Below are positions 1-8,598 of a stretch of DNA of 64,000 nt, piece by piece. The DNA lies in the NCBI GenBank assembly GCA_019114445.1, contig DXFL01000023.1:213852-277851 (forward strand), in the 5' to 3' direction. The notes under the pieces were generated by a model. The model searched no databases. It saw only the letters and a list, made by a program, of their open reading frames with translations, and was not told where the DNA came from. The DNA comes from Candidatus Barnesiella excrementigallinarum (GTDB taxonomy: Bacteria > Bacteroidota > Bacteroidia > Bacteroidales > Barnesiellaceae). The translations under genes were made by a program, and so were the position numbers. Position 1 is the first letter of the stretch. Every line of letters begins with the position of its first letter.

Positions 1-212
1 TCATCTAAATGCCACAAGATTCGTTCCTCTGTCAACGTGTCGCCCAGCCACCAATAAAAAGGCACTTCGCCATACCCCTTAGGAGGTGCGACAAAACCGG
101 GCAATACGTCAAAATCGGCATCTCTATTGGGATAACCCGGAGGCAAAGAGCCATACGCAACAGAAAAAACGACCGACAAATAAATGGCCACCAACGCAAA
201 AGAGTGTCTCAT
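1..212 (-). CDS. GH106-like glycoside hydrolase, N-terminal fragment (cut by window edge)
   Basis: The first 70 codons are visible. They begin with a signal peptide (MRHSFALVAIYLSVVFSVAYG) and continue into a PPKGYGEVPFYWWLGD segment followed by a TEERILWHLD helix. That pairing is characteristic of the N-terminus of GH106 alpha-L-rhamnosidases and the related large Bacteroidetes hydrolases. The start codon lies 10 nt after the GH29 stop, so it is the next gene of the same operon and probably a periplasmic enzyme. Catalytic residues are outside the window. A relative outside GH106 proper is possible, because only the N-terminal signature can be read. Confidence 0.72.
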   Translation of the reverse strand, partial: MRHSFALVAIYLSVVFSVAYGSLPPGYPNRDADFDVLPGFVAPPKGYGEVPFYWWLGDTLTEERILWHLD

Positions 213-222
213 AATCCAGCTA

Positions 223-1293
223 CTATTTCAAATATTTCGAAAATTGTTTCAAGGTTTTCTCATCACGCTCATCGATCGAGCCATCGCCACGAGGTCCCAC
301 ATTAATCAGCAAATTGGCAAAACTCTCATCGGCCCGCTGTTTCCATACCAATAACTGTTCAATATTCATGTGGGGCTCTCCCTCGACATACCCCCAACTT
401 TTATTCAATGGAACGCATATCTCTGCCGGCTTTCTTGTCCATTCATTGGCATCGACATTTTGTAACTGAATATATTCGGGAGCAAGAAAATCTTCCGTAC
501 CAATCACCCCATACTTATAGGCGACCAGAGCTTGGGGCTGTAACCGATGGATCATGTCATACAATTCTTGCAATTTAAATCGTGATGTTTCCCCGTTTGT
601 GGGAACAGCGGCCCCATCGAGCCAAATTCCTGCAATGCTGCCATACTGGGTCAATAGTTCTTTGATCTGAGCCTTTACGTACTCCACATAATTATTCAAA
701 TCATAATCCTCATAGGCATACGTCGGTTCGGGACTTTCATACGGGACCTCGGTCAATGAACAATTCCAATCTTTTTTGCGGGGAGCATGAGGGTGGTGCC
801 AGTCAAAACCATGCTCATAAAACAGGGAAAGACCCAACCTCTCTTTTTCACAAGCCTCGGCCATCTCGGCGACCAAATCCCTCCGTGCCGCACTGTTCAT
901 CGAATTGAACTCATTAGAAGGAGAATCCCACAAACAAAATCCATCACAATGTTTCGTGACAAAGGTGATGTATTTTAGCCCCGTTTTTTTGGCCAACTTG
1001 GCTATCTTTCGGGCATCGAAATTTCGAGCGTCGAATTTCCCGGCCAACTTTTCATATTCGGCCACCGGTATTTTCTCTTCAAACTGTAAAAACGGATGCT
1101 TCGCTTCTACCGAATAGAGGCCATAATGGATAAACAATCCATAACGGGCATTCTGAAACCAAGCGAGAGCTGCTTTTCTCGGATTCTCTTTGTATAGCTC
1201 CTTATAATCTTTCAAATAAGAAGGACACGGTTGCCCCGCACACAGCAAGGGGACAAAAAACACCATCATCAAAAAAATCTTCTTCATAACCAT
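223..1293 (-). CDS. alpha-L-fucosidase-like GH29 enzyme
   Basis: A secreted retaining exo-glycosidase, expected to remove alpha-linked fucose in the periplasm. After a hydrophobic leader (MKKIFLMMVFFVPLLC) the protein runs ALAWFQNARYGLFIHYGLYS, the usual GH29 opening, then KYITFVTKHCDGFCLWDS and GIWLDGAA; the Asp of GIWLDG (about residue 226) is in the position of the GH29 nucleophile. At about 356 aa it holds only the catalytic barrel and lacks the C-terminal beta-sandwich of longer family members. Three in-frame starts exist: GTG at 1299, ATG at 1293 and ATG at 1287. I chose 1293 because AGAGG lies 5 nt upstream. It follows the esterase gene by 12 nt and precedes the GH106-like gene by 10 nt. 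Confidence 0.88.
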   Translation of the reverse strand: MVMKKIFLMMVFFVPLLCAGQPCPSYLKDYKELYKENPRKAALAWFQNARYGLFIHYGLYSVEAKHPFLQFEEKIPVAEYEKLAGKFDARNFDARKIAKLAKKTGLKYITFVTKHCDGFCLWDSPSNEFNSMNSAARRDLVAEMAEACEKERLGLSLFYEHGFDWHHPHAPRKKDWNCSLTEVPYESPEPTYAYEDYDLNNYVEYVKAQIKELLTQYGSIAGIWLDGAAVPTNGETSRFKLQELYDMIHRLQPQALVAYKYGVIGTEDFLAPEYIQLQNVDANEWTRKPAEICVPLNKSWGYVEGEPHMNIEQLLVWKQRADESFANLLINVGPRGDGSIDERDEKTLKQFSKYLK

Positions 1294-1305
1294 TTTCACC
1301 TCTTA

Positions 1306-2712
1306 TCATTCTATTACATCGGTACAAAAAGGCAATACCGGGATTCCTTGTTCCGTACGAAGGCTACCAACCGTCGCGTCGTCAAAACAATATTTCACGA
1401 CAAAAGCGTTCTTTATCTTTTTGGCCGAGATACAGACTTGGCGCCCTTTTATTTCAACCTTCGGAGACAATTTCTCTCCATTTTCATCGATTATCTCCAA
1501 CCCCACAATCTGCTTGGAATCAGAAATCAACCGTTCAAAAGAACCACTAAAATTCAATATTACGCTATTCCCGTCTTTTACGACCGAACGAAACCGAGGA
1601 CTTTCATACGGAGCCACATATTCTCCATAGACCTTATCCATCGCCATAAAGGCCAACCGCTCTCCTATTGCACGTTTGTTTCGTGGGTGTATATCCTTTA
1701 CATCATCGACCAAATCCGAAATACTTATCATGGCCGTATTTTCCACCTCGTCCAACACCTTTTCCTGTTGTTTCCTCAACAAGGCTGGGCCATTGCTTTT
1801 CGAGCGGTACATATACGGGGCTATCTGTACGTACAAAAAGGGAAAATCGTTTTCAAAAGCATCGCGCCACGATGTAATCATACCCTTCATCAAATCGGAA
1901 TAGTCCGAAGGATAATCGCAATTGGTTTCGCCCTGATACCAAATGCAACCTTTAACAGAATATGGCACAAGCGGAGCTATCATTTGATTATACAACACGC
2001 TCGAATCAACCGGCCGCCACATATTGCGCCCATATCGCTCGGCTCCGTTATTGCCATACTTCGAAGCCTCCGTATCGGGTAACCACACTTCTATGGGAGT
2101 TCCTCCCCATGCCGAAACGATAATGCCAACCGGGACCGCCAGTTTTTGGGTTAAATACCGAGCAAAGAAATAGGCCGTCGCACTTGTCCGACGCATACTC
2201 TCCGGCGAAGAGACTTCCCAACGGGCCTCACAATCATTCTGAGGAGTATAAGCTCCCCGCTTGGGGACATGAAATATATGCAGGGTTCTGCAATCGGCAT
2301 TAGCAACTTTTATCTCTTTGTCCTTTATTCCATAACTTGCCGCCCACTCCATATTCGACTGTCCCGAACAGAGCCAAACCTCGCCCAACAGCACCTCTTT
2401 CAGCAGGACGGTTTCATTTCGGGTATACACTTTCAATTCGTACGGGCCTCCCCCTTCTACGGTTTCGAGCTTTATCGACCATTTGCCCAAATCGTCGGCC
2501 ACAGTCTTAACCGGGAACTGTTTCCCCCACGAAGGAACAACGGTAACAGAATCGCCCGAAGCAGCCCACCCCCATATCGGGACAACTGCATTCCGCTGCA
2601 AAACCATGCCATCGGAAAATATAGAGGGCAAACTCAATTGTGCCGATAAATTATTACAGGGGATAATCATCAACAGCAATAACCAAAACTTACTGTATAA
2701 ATATTTCTTCAT
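1306..2712 (-). CDS. SASA-family carbohydrate O-acetylesterase (sialate O-acetylesterase / CE20-like)
   Basis: An SGNH-fold esterase predicted to remove O-acetyl groups from a sugar. A signal peptide (residues 1-25, ending LSAQ) precedes a beta-rich domain and then VWLCSGQSNMEW, where Ser119 is the expected nucleophile. WYQGETN and the IHPRNKRAIGERLA segment supply the oxyanion block and the catalytic Asp-x-x-His region. At 468 aa the length is normal for the family. Family members are often named sialate O-acetylesterase, but in plant- or algal-glycan PULs they act on acetylated hemicelluloses, and nothing in this operon points to sialic acid. It sits between GH2 and GH29 in one operon. Confidence 0.86.
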   Translation of the reverse strand: MKKYLYSKFWLLLLMIIPCNNLSAQLSLPSIFSDGMVLQRNAVVPIWGWAASGDSVTVVPSWGKQFPVKTVADDLGKWSIKLETVEGGGPYELKVYTRNETVLLKEVLLGEVWLCSGQSNMEWAASYGIKDKEIKVANADCRTLHIFHVPKRGAYTPQNDCEARWEVSSPESMRRTSATAYFFARYLTQKLAVPVGIIVSAWGGTPIEVWLPDTEASKYGNNGAERYGRNMWRPVDSSVLYNQMIAPLVPYSVKGCIWYQGETNCDYPSDYSDLMKGMITSWRDAFENDFPFLYVQIAPYMYRSKSNGPALLRKQQEKVLDEVENTAMISISDLVDDVKDIHPRNKRAIGERLAFMAMDKVYGEYVAPYESPRFRSVVKDGNSVILNFSGSFERLISDSKQIVGLEIIDENGEKLSPKVEIKGRQVCISAKKIKNAFVVKYCFDDATVGSLRTEQGIPVLPFCTDVIE

Positions 2713-2766
2713 TTTATTACTTTTATTTTTAATACGTTAATTACAAATCCGGTTGGGATAAACCAC

Positions 2767-5583
2767 TCAATTAAACAGACGCTTCAAACTATCCAATTCG
2801 ACTTTTTGCGTAGGACGATAATCCGAACTATTCATATATGCCAATAAACTTGTCAGTAATTGCCGTGCCGCAGGACGATTTTCCATGTCGGTCAACAAAT
2901 CGGCTCCACATAAAAGCACGCTGCCGTTGCCAACTTTCATCTCTACGATCAAGCCAAACGGACGGGCGGTAAACCAATCGTCAATAATGCGGACAACAGG
3001 CTGGATATTACCTATCGTTTTTAAAGATATCGCATTGCAATGCGAGAGAATATCCTGCCATTGATAGTCGCTATGATACGATGTCGGGAAGAGGTTCAAA
3101 GCCGGATGTCCCGGATTACACAACACCCCCAATGTATGAGGCGCCTGATTGTTTGTCCACAAGGTATTCCAAAATATCGACGAGAATCCAACCACCACCG
3201 AATCGCAGCCTTCGTTTCGCAAAGCGCCCAACTTAGGTGTTAAAAGAATCTTTCCCCCGTCGTTTAGATGCCGAAGCATTTTCTCGCTCAACCCATCTGC
3301 AACCAATACCTCTTTGGCCTCTACCGGCTCTTGGGGATATACCCATAAATTCCAACGGTTGGTATATTTGCCCACCGAAACGACAAGCTGCCACTGCGAA
3401 GGCTCATCGACCGAAAGGACTTCCCGGATTGTCCCTATACTCGACAACCCTCCCGTAGGAATCTTTTGTACCGGGAAACAGCCCGACTTCACCACTTCGC
3501 CATTCCCGTTGACCACTTTCCAAGAGACAGAAGCTGTCATATCCGAGGCTGCGAATTGTGCCACTTGGATTCTCGCCGACAAGGTGTCGCCGCTATTGTA
3601 TATCAACCGGCTCATACGGGCCAACGGTACCACTTGATTACAAAATTCGCGATACTCTTGTGCCGTTACATAGCCTTTTTCCCTCCAAAACGCATTAAGC
3701 ACCCCAACCAAAGCCGAACCCTGTCCCGGGAAGTCATGCAAATCGAGCAACTGGAATCCGCCAAACCCTTCGGTACGTAAAGCGGCTTCGATATCGGCCT
3801 TATAACACAGGGTTTGTAATTTCCCCGACGCCAGCAAAAAACTATCGGCCAAATGGAGCAATCCATTTTCTCTTAACCGATCTTCAAAAATATCGAAATT
3901 CTTTGCTTTAAATGCTCCCGTATATTGGTCCCGTTCTTTCAAATCGGGGTATACGCACCATTGACCTATTTCGTGACTTACCGTCGGTTGCTTGGTCGAA
4001 ATTTTAGATTTCCAGTCGTACTCCGTATTGGGTATTTCTCCATTAATTACGCTCTTCACCCCTTGCCCCCAACTTTGAATGCGAGGAGCACCTGTGCTAA
4101 TCCAATCGCTTTCGTCTATCGCAGGCCACCCGGCACCCGTTGTATACAAAAACCGGGAATCCCGTGCTTTCCAAAAATTCACGAAATCGCGTAAATAGGC
4201 CTCCCGATTGTCGCCCCACGGTTCATTCCCGTAAGATAACATACAAAACGAAGGGTGATTGCCGTATTCATCGACAATCCTGACGCTCTCTTCCCGAATG
4301 AACTTGTCTATTGGTTTCCCGTAACCCACATTTGCCCAAGCGCAACATTCTACATACAAATAGAGGCCCACGCGGTCGGCGGCTTCGAAAGCAGCCTCTG
4401 GCGGACACCACGAATGAAACCGAATATGGTTCAAGCCGTATGACTTACAGATTCTCATTATTCGCTCCCACTCCAATTCGTCGGTCGGAGGGAAACCCGT
4501 TTTAGGGAAAATGCAACATTCCAAAGTGCCTCGTAAAAAAACAGGCCGGCCATTCACCGTTATTTGCGTACCGTGGGTTCCCAATTCGCGCAACCCAAAA
4601 TTTTCCACACAAGTATCGCGCCCGAATTTCGTATCCAGTACGGCTGTCAGTTCGTACAAGTTGGGAGAAAATTCATTCCACAAACGAAAATCGGCAGCCA
4701 TGTCATAAGTGACTACAAGCTCGTTCAAACCGGGAGCCAATTTTACCTTTTGCGATTGCTCTACAAGTTTATTCCCCGGAGAATTAAGCGGCTTAACCTT
4801 TAACCGCACTTTGCCTTTTAGGGGGGCTTCATTCGATAAATTCACCCACACTCTCACCTCTATTTTTCGATGATCCATATCGGGGAATATAGCCACACGT
4901 TCGACATGAGCTTTCGGGACAGCCTCTAACGACAAATCGCCGATAACACCATTCCAATTACTTTGAGTATTATCCGATATACTATGTGCATCGACTCCCG
5001 GATCTATATCCTTTACCCGGTTATCTATACATAAAGTCAATATATGTTTCCCCGCCGAAAGATTTTCAAGGAGATACCGATGAGGCACCGATAAAGAATT
5101 TTGCAACCCTATTTTTTCCTGATCGACCCATAGTGTCGTTTCCCAATGGCAACGCTCCAAATGGAGAAAAACTTTCCTCTTTGCCCATTCTTTGGGAATC
5201 TCTATTGTTTTTTGGTACCATGTACGACCCACATAATAATAATCGGGGGTCAACCAAAATACAGGTTTCACATTACCGGCTTCACGATACTTGGCATAAG
5301 CGTCGCTTTCATACCACGCATTGTTCCACATCTTCCCCGTCCACGGAGTATGGGCGTCAACCACATCTCCTATTCCGTTTGTATTCAAAGAACCGGGCAA
5401 ATTCAACGTCTCCGTAAACTCTTCGCGATACCATTCCTGCTCCATACCCACATCTGTCGGGTCCAATCGGTAATTCCACTCTCCGGCTAAATCGATCGAA
5501 AACGGTTCGGCCCAGCATATACCCAAATTCAAAAGCAAAAATACACTCGATAAAAAAATCTTTCGTTCCATAAAAGCTCTCAT
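2767..5583 (-). CDS. GH2 family glycoside hydrolase with C-terminal extension
   Basis: A secreted retaining beta-glycosidase. Signal peptide to about residue 25, then a sugar-binding jelly roll (about 30-225), an Ig-like domain and a TIM barrel (about 335-680). The acid/base Glu454 is in SYGNEPWG and the probable nucleophile Glu538 in TVSHEIGQW. At 938 aa it is longer than minimal GH2 enzymes. The last 200 residues contain SSIFWNTLWT and PTSYHSDYQW motifs, typical of a Bacteroidetes GH2 subgroup with a glutamine-amidotransferase-like C-terminal domain. Substrate cannot be assigned; galactoside, glucuronide and arabinoside activities all occur. Met5 (5571) is an alternative start. Confidence 0.87.
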   Translation of the reverse strand: MRAFMERKIFLSSVFLLLNLGICWAEPFSIDLAGEWNYRLDPTDVGMEQEWYREEFTETLNLPGSLNTNGIGDVVDAHTPWTGKMWNNAWYESDAYAKYREAGNVKPVFWLTPDYYYVGRTWYQKTIEIPKEWAKRKVFLHLERCHWETTLWVDQEKIGLQNSLSVPHRYLLENLSAGKHILTLCIDNRVKDIDPGVDAHSISDNTQSNWNGVIGDLSLEAVPKAHVERVAIFPDMDHRKIEVRVWVNLSNEAPLKGKVRLKVKPLNSPGNKLVEQSQKVKLAPGLNELVVTYDMAADFRLWNEFSPNLYELTAVLDTKFGRDTCVENFGLRELGTHGTQITVNGRPVFLRGTLECCIFPKTGFPPTDELEWERIMRICKSYGLNHIRFHSWCPPEAAFEAADRVGLYLYVECCAWANVGYGKPIDKFIREESVRIVDEYGNHPSFCMLSYGNEPWGDNREAYLRDFVNFWKARDSRFLYTTGAGWPAIDESDWISTGAPRIQSWGQGVKSVINGEIPNTEYDWKSKISTKQPTVSHEIGQWCVYPDLKERDQYTGAFKAKNFDIFEDRLRENGLLHLADSFLLASGKLQTLCYKADIEAALRTEGFGGFQLLDLHDFPGQGSALVGVLNAFWREKGYVTAQEYREFCNQVVPLARMSRLIYNSGDTLSARIQVAQFAASDMTASVSWKVVNGNGEVVKSGCFPVQKIPTGGLSSIGTIREVLSVDEPSQWQLVVSVGKYTNRWNLWVYPQEPVEAKEVLVADGLSEKMLRHLNDGGKILLTPKLGALRNEGCDSVVVGFSSIFWNTLWTNNQAPHTLGVLCNPGHPALNLFPTSYHSDYQWQDILSHCNAISLKTIGNIQPVVRIIDDWFTARPFGLIVEMKVGNGSVLLCGADLLTDMENRPAARQLLTSLLAYMNSSDYRPTQKVELDSLKRLFN

Positions 5584-5734
5584 TTATATAGAAAAGGGAA
5601 TTGCTATCACTCCCTCTTCTACCCAATCTAAGTGTTCTCTATATAAACTTCAAATCTATGCGATTCTTAAAATCTTTACCCCATATCTTCCTAAAAAAGA
5701 AGCATTTCGACAACTATCTGAATTACTTATCATC

Positions 5735-6772
5735 TCATTCAGGCAAACGGATCATCGCATCTCGATTACATTGTAATTTCCCGTTTTCGACCTTTAATTC
5801 GGCAATTTGCAAAAAACAAAGTTGCTCCACAATCGACAAACGAGTATCATCATACTCCACATAATCTCTCAGCGGTTCTACATGATAAACTATAAACGCA
5901 CGATCATCGGGGGTCACAATCATACTGGCGTGTCTGCCGTAAGTCCCATCGTACAATCGGGTTCCGGGTTTATCAAGAATCAAACCTTGATACTCCCACT
6001 CTTCCCCATTCGAAGAGCGATACACGGGTAACCCGCAGTGTGGATCGGTTATCAACCAGTAATACCCTTTCCAAAAAATCACATTCGCGCCTTCTTGATA
6101 ATGGAAGCCATGTTTGTCTACATTCTCGACATCACCATTAACCAACCCTCGTTCTTCCCAATGTTTCAGGTCTTGGGAAGTTGCCCAAAATGTACCACAA
6201 CGAGGCTCCCCTTTTATGCAGTTACGATATATCATCGTAATATCGCCCTTCGAATTACGGAACAAACAGGCATCGATCGCGTCGGGATCGTCGATAGCGA
6301 CATCGACAAATTTCCACCCCTCTATCATATCGGTCAACGGTGCCGCATAGTGAACAATTTTACTCGGCCCGCCCCACGGTGGCGTTGAGTCTTCCTTCCT
6401 CGTCACATACATATGGCAAGTGTCTCCAACCACAATCATACCGGGAGCCCAAAATGTCAAGGCAGAGTCTTTTTCCCCTCCTATCCCGTCGAACGAGCAG
6501 TAGCCCCGGAAAGTCCAATCCAACAGATTCTTCGACGATACGACACCTATGGGACAGGCAACAAACGGTTCTCCCGACAGAGGGCGGCGTGCCGTGTAAT
6601 ATATCAAATACTCTTGGGTCGATGGATTATATATTATTTCGGGATCGGTAGAACCGTTATAATTGGGATCTGCAAATATCGGAGCATTAGGAACCCGATA
6701 ATATACCGAGGTACAATTCTCCATAAGCAAAGCCAACGACATCAAAAGTATTATATTTGCTTTTCTTATCAT
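5735..6772 (-). CDS. GH43/GH117-like five-bladed beta-propeller glycosidase
   Basis: A 345-aa secreted protein with the repeated motifs of the five-blade GH43/GH32/GH117 clans: STDPEIIYN (first acidic residue), WAPGMIVVGD, DDPDAIDACLF (second Asp), QEGANVIFWKGYYWLITD (candidate Glu acid) and GRHASMIV. GH43 members are inverting exo-enzymes on arabinosides, xylosides or galactosides; GH117 act on 3,6-anhydrogalactose. The sequence alone does not separate these. The leader ends LLMENC, so it may be a lipoprotein, although the lipobox is poor. It lies 174 nt after the sulfatase gene and 151 nt before the GH2 gene. Confidence 0.78.
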   Translation of the reverse strand: MIRKANIILLMSLALLMENCTSVYYRVPNAPIFADPNYNGSTDPEIIYNPSTQEYLIYYTARRPLSGEPFVACPIGVVSSKNLLDWTFRGYCSFDGIGGEKDSALTFWAPGMIVVGDTCHMYVTRKEDSTPPWGGPSKIVHYAAPLTDMIEGWKFVDVAIDDPDAIDACLFRNSKGDITMIYRNCIKGEPRCGTFWATSQDLKHWEERGLVNGDVENVDKHGFHYQEGANVIFWKGYYWLITDPHCGLPVYRSSNGEEWEYQGLILDKPGTRLYDGTYGRHASMIVTPDDRAFIVYHVEPLRDYVEYDDTRLSIVEQLCFLQIAELKVENGKLQCNRDAMIRLPE

Positions 6773-6946
6773 ACAACGAAGTGTTATTTCAAAATCGTAT
6801 TTAGTTCATAAGGCACCATGCGGCTATCGGTTAAGACAATATTACTCTCCGCCGCACATATCCGGGGAAAACAACGCTACAAGCAAACGGGAACGGGAGG
6901 AGGAATCGCAAACAATCCCTTTTCTCACGTTTGCCGTTTATTGCCT

Positions 6947-8473
6947 CTACTTCTTATAATCGGGATTATGTACCGGCATTTTTGCCCCACAAGCCTTACG
7001 CCAGTCCTGTAATTCCTTCAAAAGACGAGATGCCAACTGCGGTTTCTTTTTCGACAAATCGTTTTTCTCCGAGATGTCGTTTTTCAGATTATAAAGTTCC
7101 ACATGGCCATCTTCATAAAACTCTATCAGCTTATAGTCTCCATCGCGAACTGCGCCGGCTGGGGTATCGCCTTTACCGCCATAGTGGGGATAGTGGAAAT
7201 AGATAGGCCCTCGCTTAAATTTCTTGTCGCCTTTCAATATCGGTAACAAACTAACCCCATCGATATGCTGCTCCGGTTTCAAAGGCAGTCCGGCCATATC
7301 CAATATCGTAGGATAAAAATCGACCGAAGTTACCGGAATTGAACATTTCTTCCCGGCAATATTCATTTTGGGATATTTAATCAAATAGGGCTCCCGAATG
7401 CCTCCTTCATAAAGCCACCCCTTGCCGCCTCGTAACGGAGCGTTACAGGTTGGCGACCCCTCGGCCGTCGACAAACCTCCGTTATCCGAGAGGAGACAAA
7501 CGATAGTATTCTCCTCTATTCCATTATCTTTCAAAGCCTGTAACAACCGACCCAAATTCTCATCCATAGAATAGATCAAAGCCGCATATTCCGCATCGCT
7601 TTGGATTACCCGTTCTTTCCAATGCCAAGCCTTGTGGTCGGCTTTTTTATACCAATCCAAATCGGTAGTAAACGGTTGAATTGTATCGATACCCATTCGT
7701 TGGGCCTTTTCCCTGAAATACTCTACATATTCGGGCTTTGCTTCGATAGGCGTATGAACCGCATAGAAAGAGAAATACATGAAAAACGGTTGATTCCTGT
7801 CGGTATTTTCGATCAATTTAATCGCTTCGGTAGCCAAGCGGTCTGTCAAATACTCGCCTTTGGGCCCATCTGGAAGATACGGATTACGATAGGGGGTAAA
7901 ATAGGCGCCATCGCCCCCCTGTTTCCGCTGAATCCCATTGGGCGAACCTTTAAGCCAACCGCCTATATTCACATCGAACCCTTGATATTGGGGATAATAA
8001 AGAGAATCTTCGGCACAATGCCATTTACCGATGTGATACGTTGTGTAGCCGTTTTCCTTCATGGCCTCGGCGATCGTAACCTCTTCCAACGGCATATTTA
8101 AAGGTATTTCCGGTACAATCATTTTATACTGGCTCAATTTGTCTTTGGGCAAATTGTATTGATAGCCCGGAATCCAGTCCGTTATCCCGGTACGTGCCGG
8201 ATATTTACCGGTCATTAAACTAACCCGAGTAGGCGAACTGATGGAAGCAGCTGCATATCCATCGGTAAATTGCATACTTTCCGATGCCAACCTGTCCAAA
8301 TTAGGCGTCTCATAAAATTTGCTCCCATTGTAGCCCATATCGGCCCAGCCGTAATCGTCAATCATGACAAATATCACATTCGGCTTTGACTGAGGCTGTA
8401 CATTTTGTGCCCCAAGTATCATCGGCACAGAACACGCCGATATTAACAAAGAGGTTCTATCCCAATTTTTCAT
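6947..8473 (-). CDS. S1-family sulfatase, serine type (arylsulfatase A-like)
   Basis: Predicted periplasmic sulfatase using a formylglycine made from Ser79 in the SSPTR motif (S-x-P-x-R), so it needs an anaerobic sulfatase-maturating enzyme rather than the FGE used by Cys-type enzymes. No maturase gene is in the window. The metal site begins with PNVIFVMIDDYGWADMG (Asp39, Asp40), and LSDNGG plus KGDKKFKRGPIYFHYPHYGG follow later. Length (508 aa) and the sequence around the FGly site resemble the galactan/GalNAc-active S1_16-type group, but the subfamily is a guess. It is preceded by a 125-nt leader with interleaved inverted repeats. Confidence 0.92.
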   Translation of the reverse strand: MKNWDRTSLLISACSVPMILGAQNVQPQSKPNVIFVMIDDYGWADMGYNGSKFYETPNLDRLASESMQFTDGYAAASISSPTRVSLMTGKYPARTGITDWIPGYQYNLPKDKLSQYKMIVPEIPLNMPLEEVTIAEAMKENGYTTYHIGKWHCAEDSLYYPQYQGFDVNIGGWLKGSPNGIQRKQGGDGAYFTPYRNPYLPDGPKGEYLTDRLATEAIKLIENTDRNQPFFMYFSFYAVHTPIEAKPEYVEYFREKAQRMGIDTIQPFTTDLDWYKKADHKAWHWKERVIQSDAEYAALIYSMDENLGRLLQALKDNGIEENTIVCLLSDNGGLSTAEGSPTCNAPLRGGKGWLYEGGIREPYLIKYPKMNIAGKKCSIPVTSVDFYPTILDMAGLPLKPEQHIDGVSLLPILKGDKKFKRGPIYFHYPHYGGKGDTPAGAVRDGDYKLIEFYEDGHVELYNLKNDISEKNDLSKKKPQLASRLLKELQDWRKACGAKMPVHNPDYKK

Positions 8474-8483
8474 GGTAATTCTA

Positions 8484-8554
8484 TGTTAAGATTTACGTTT
8501 CTGAGGGAGGCAGCAGGCACATCTTAACACATACCCGCCACCCTTCTCAGAAAC
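8484..8554 (-). other. interleaved inverted repeats, possible pseudoknot in intercistronic leader
   Basis: Arm A (8484-8492, tgttaagat) pairs with A' (8521-8529), and arm B (8497-8505, gtttctgag) pairs with B' (8546-8554). The order is A-B-A'-B'. The two 9-bp stems are each perfect but interlock, so they either form a pseudoknot or compete as alternative hairpins. The element lies between the DUF5107-TPR stop and the sulfatase start. Confidence 0.5.
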
Positions 8555-8598
8555 AGCTATAATTTTATTTATCAACCATTAGGTTTCCATGACAGCAC

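Noticed and set aside
1306..2712. sialic-acid catabolism from the sialate-esterase-like gene
   Set aside because: No sialidase, neuraminate lyase or transporter is nearby; SASA-family enzymes also act on other acetylated glycans.
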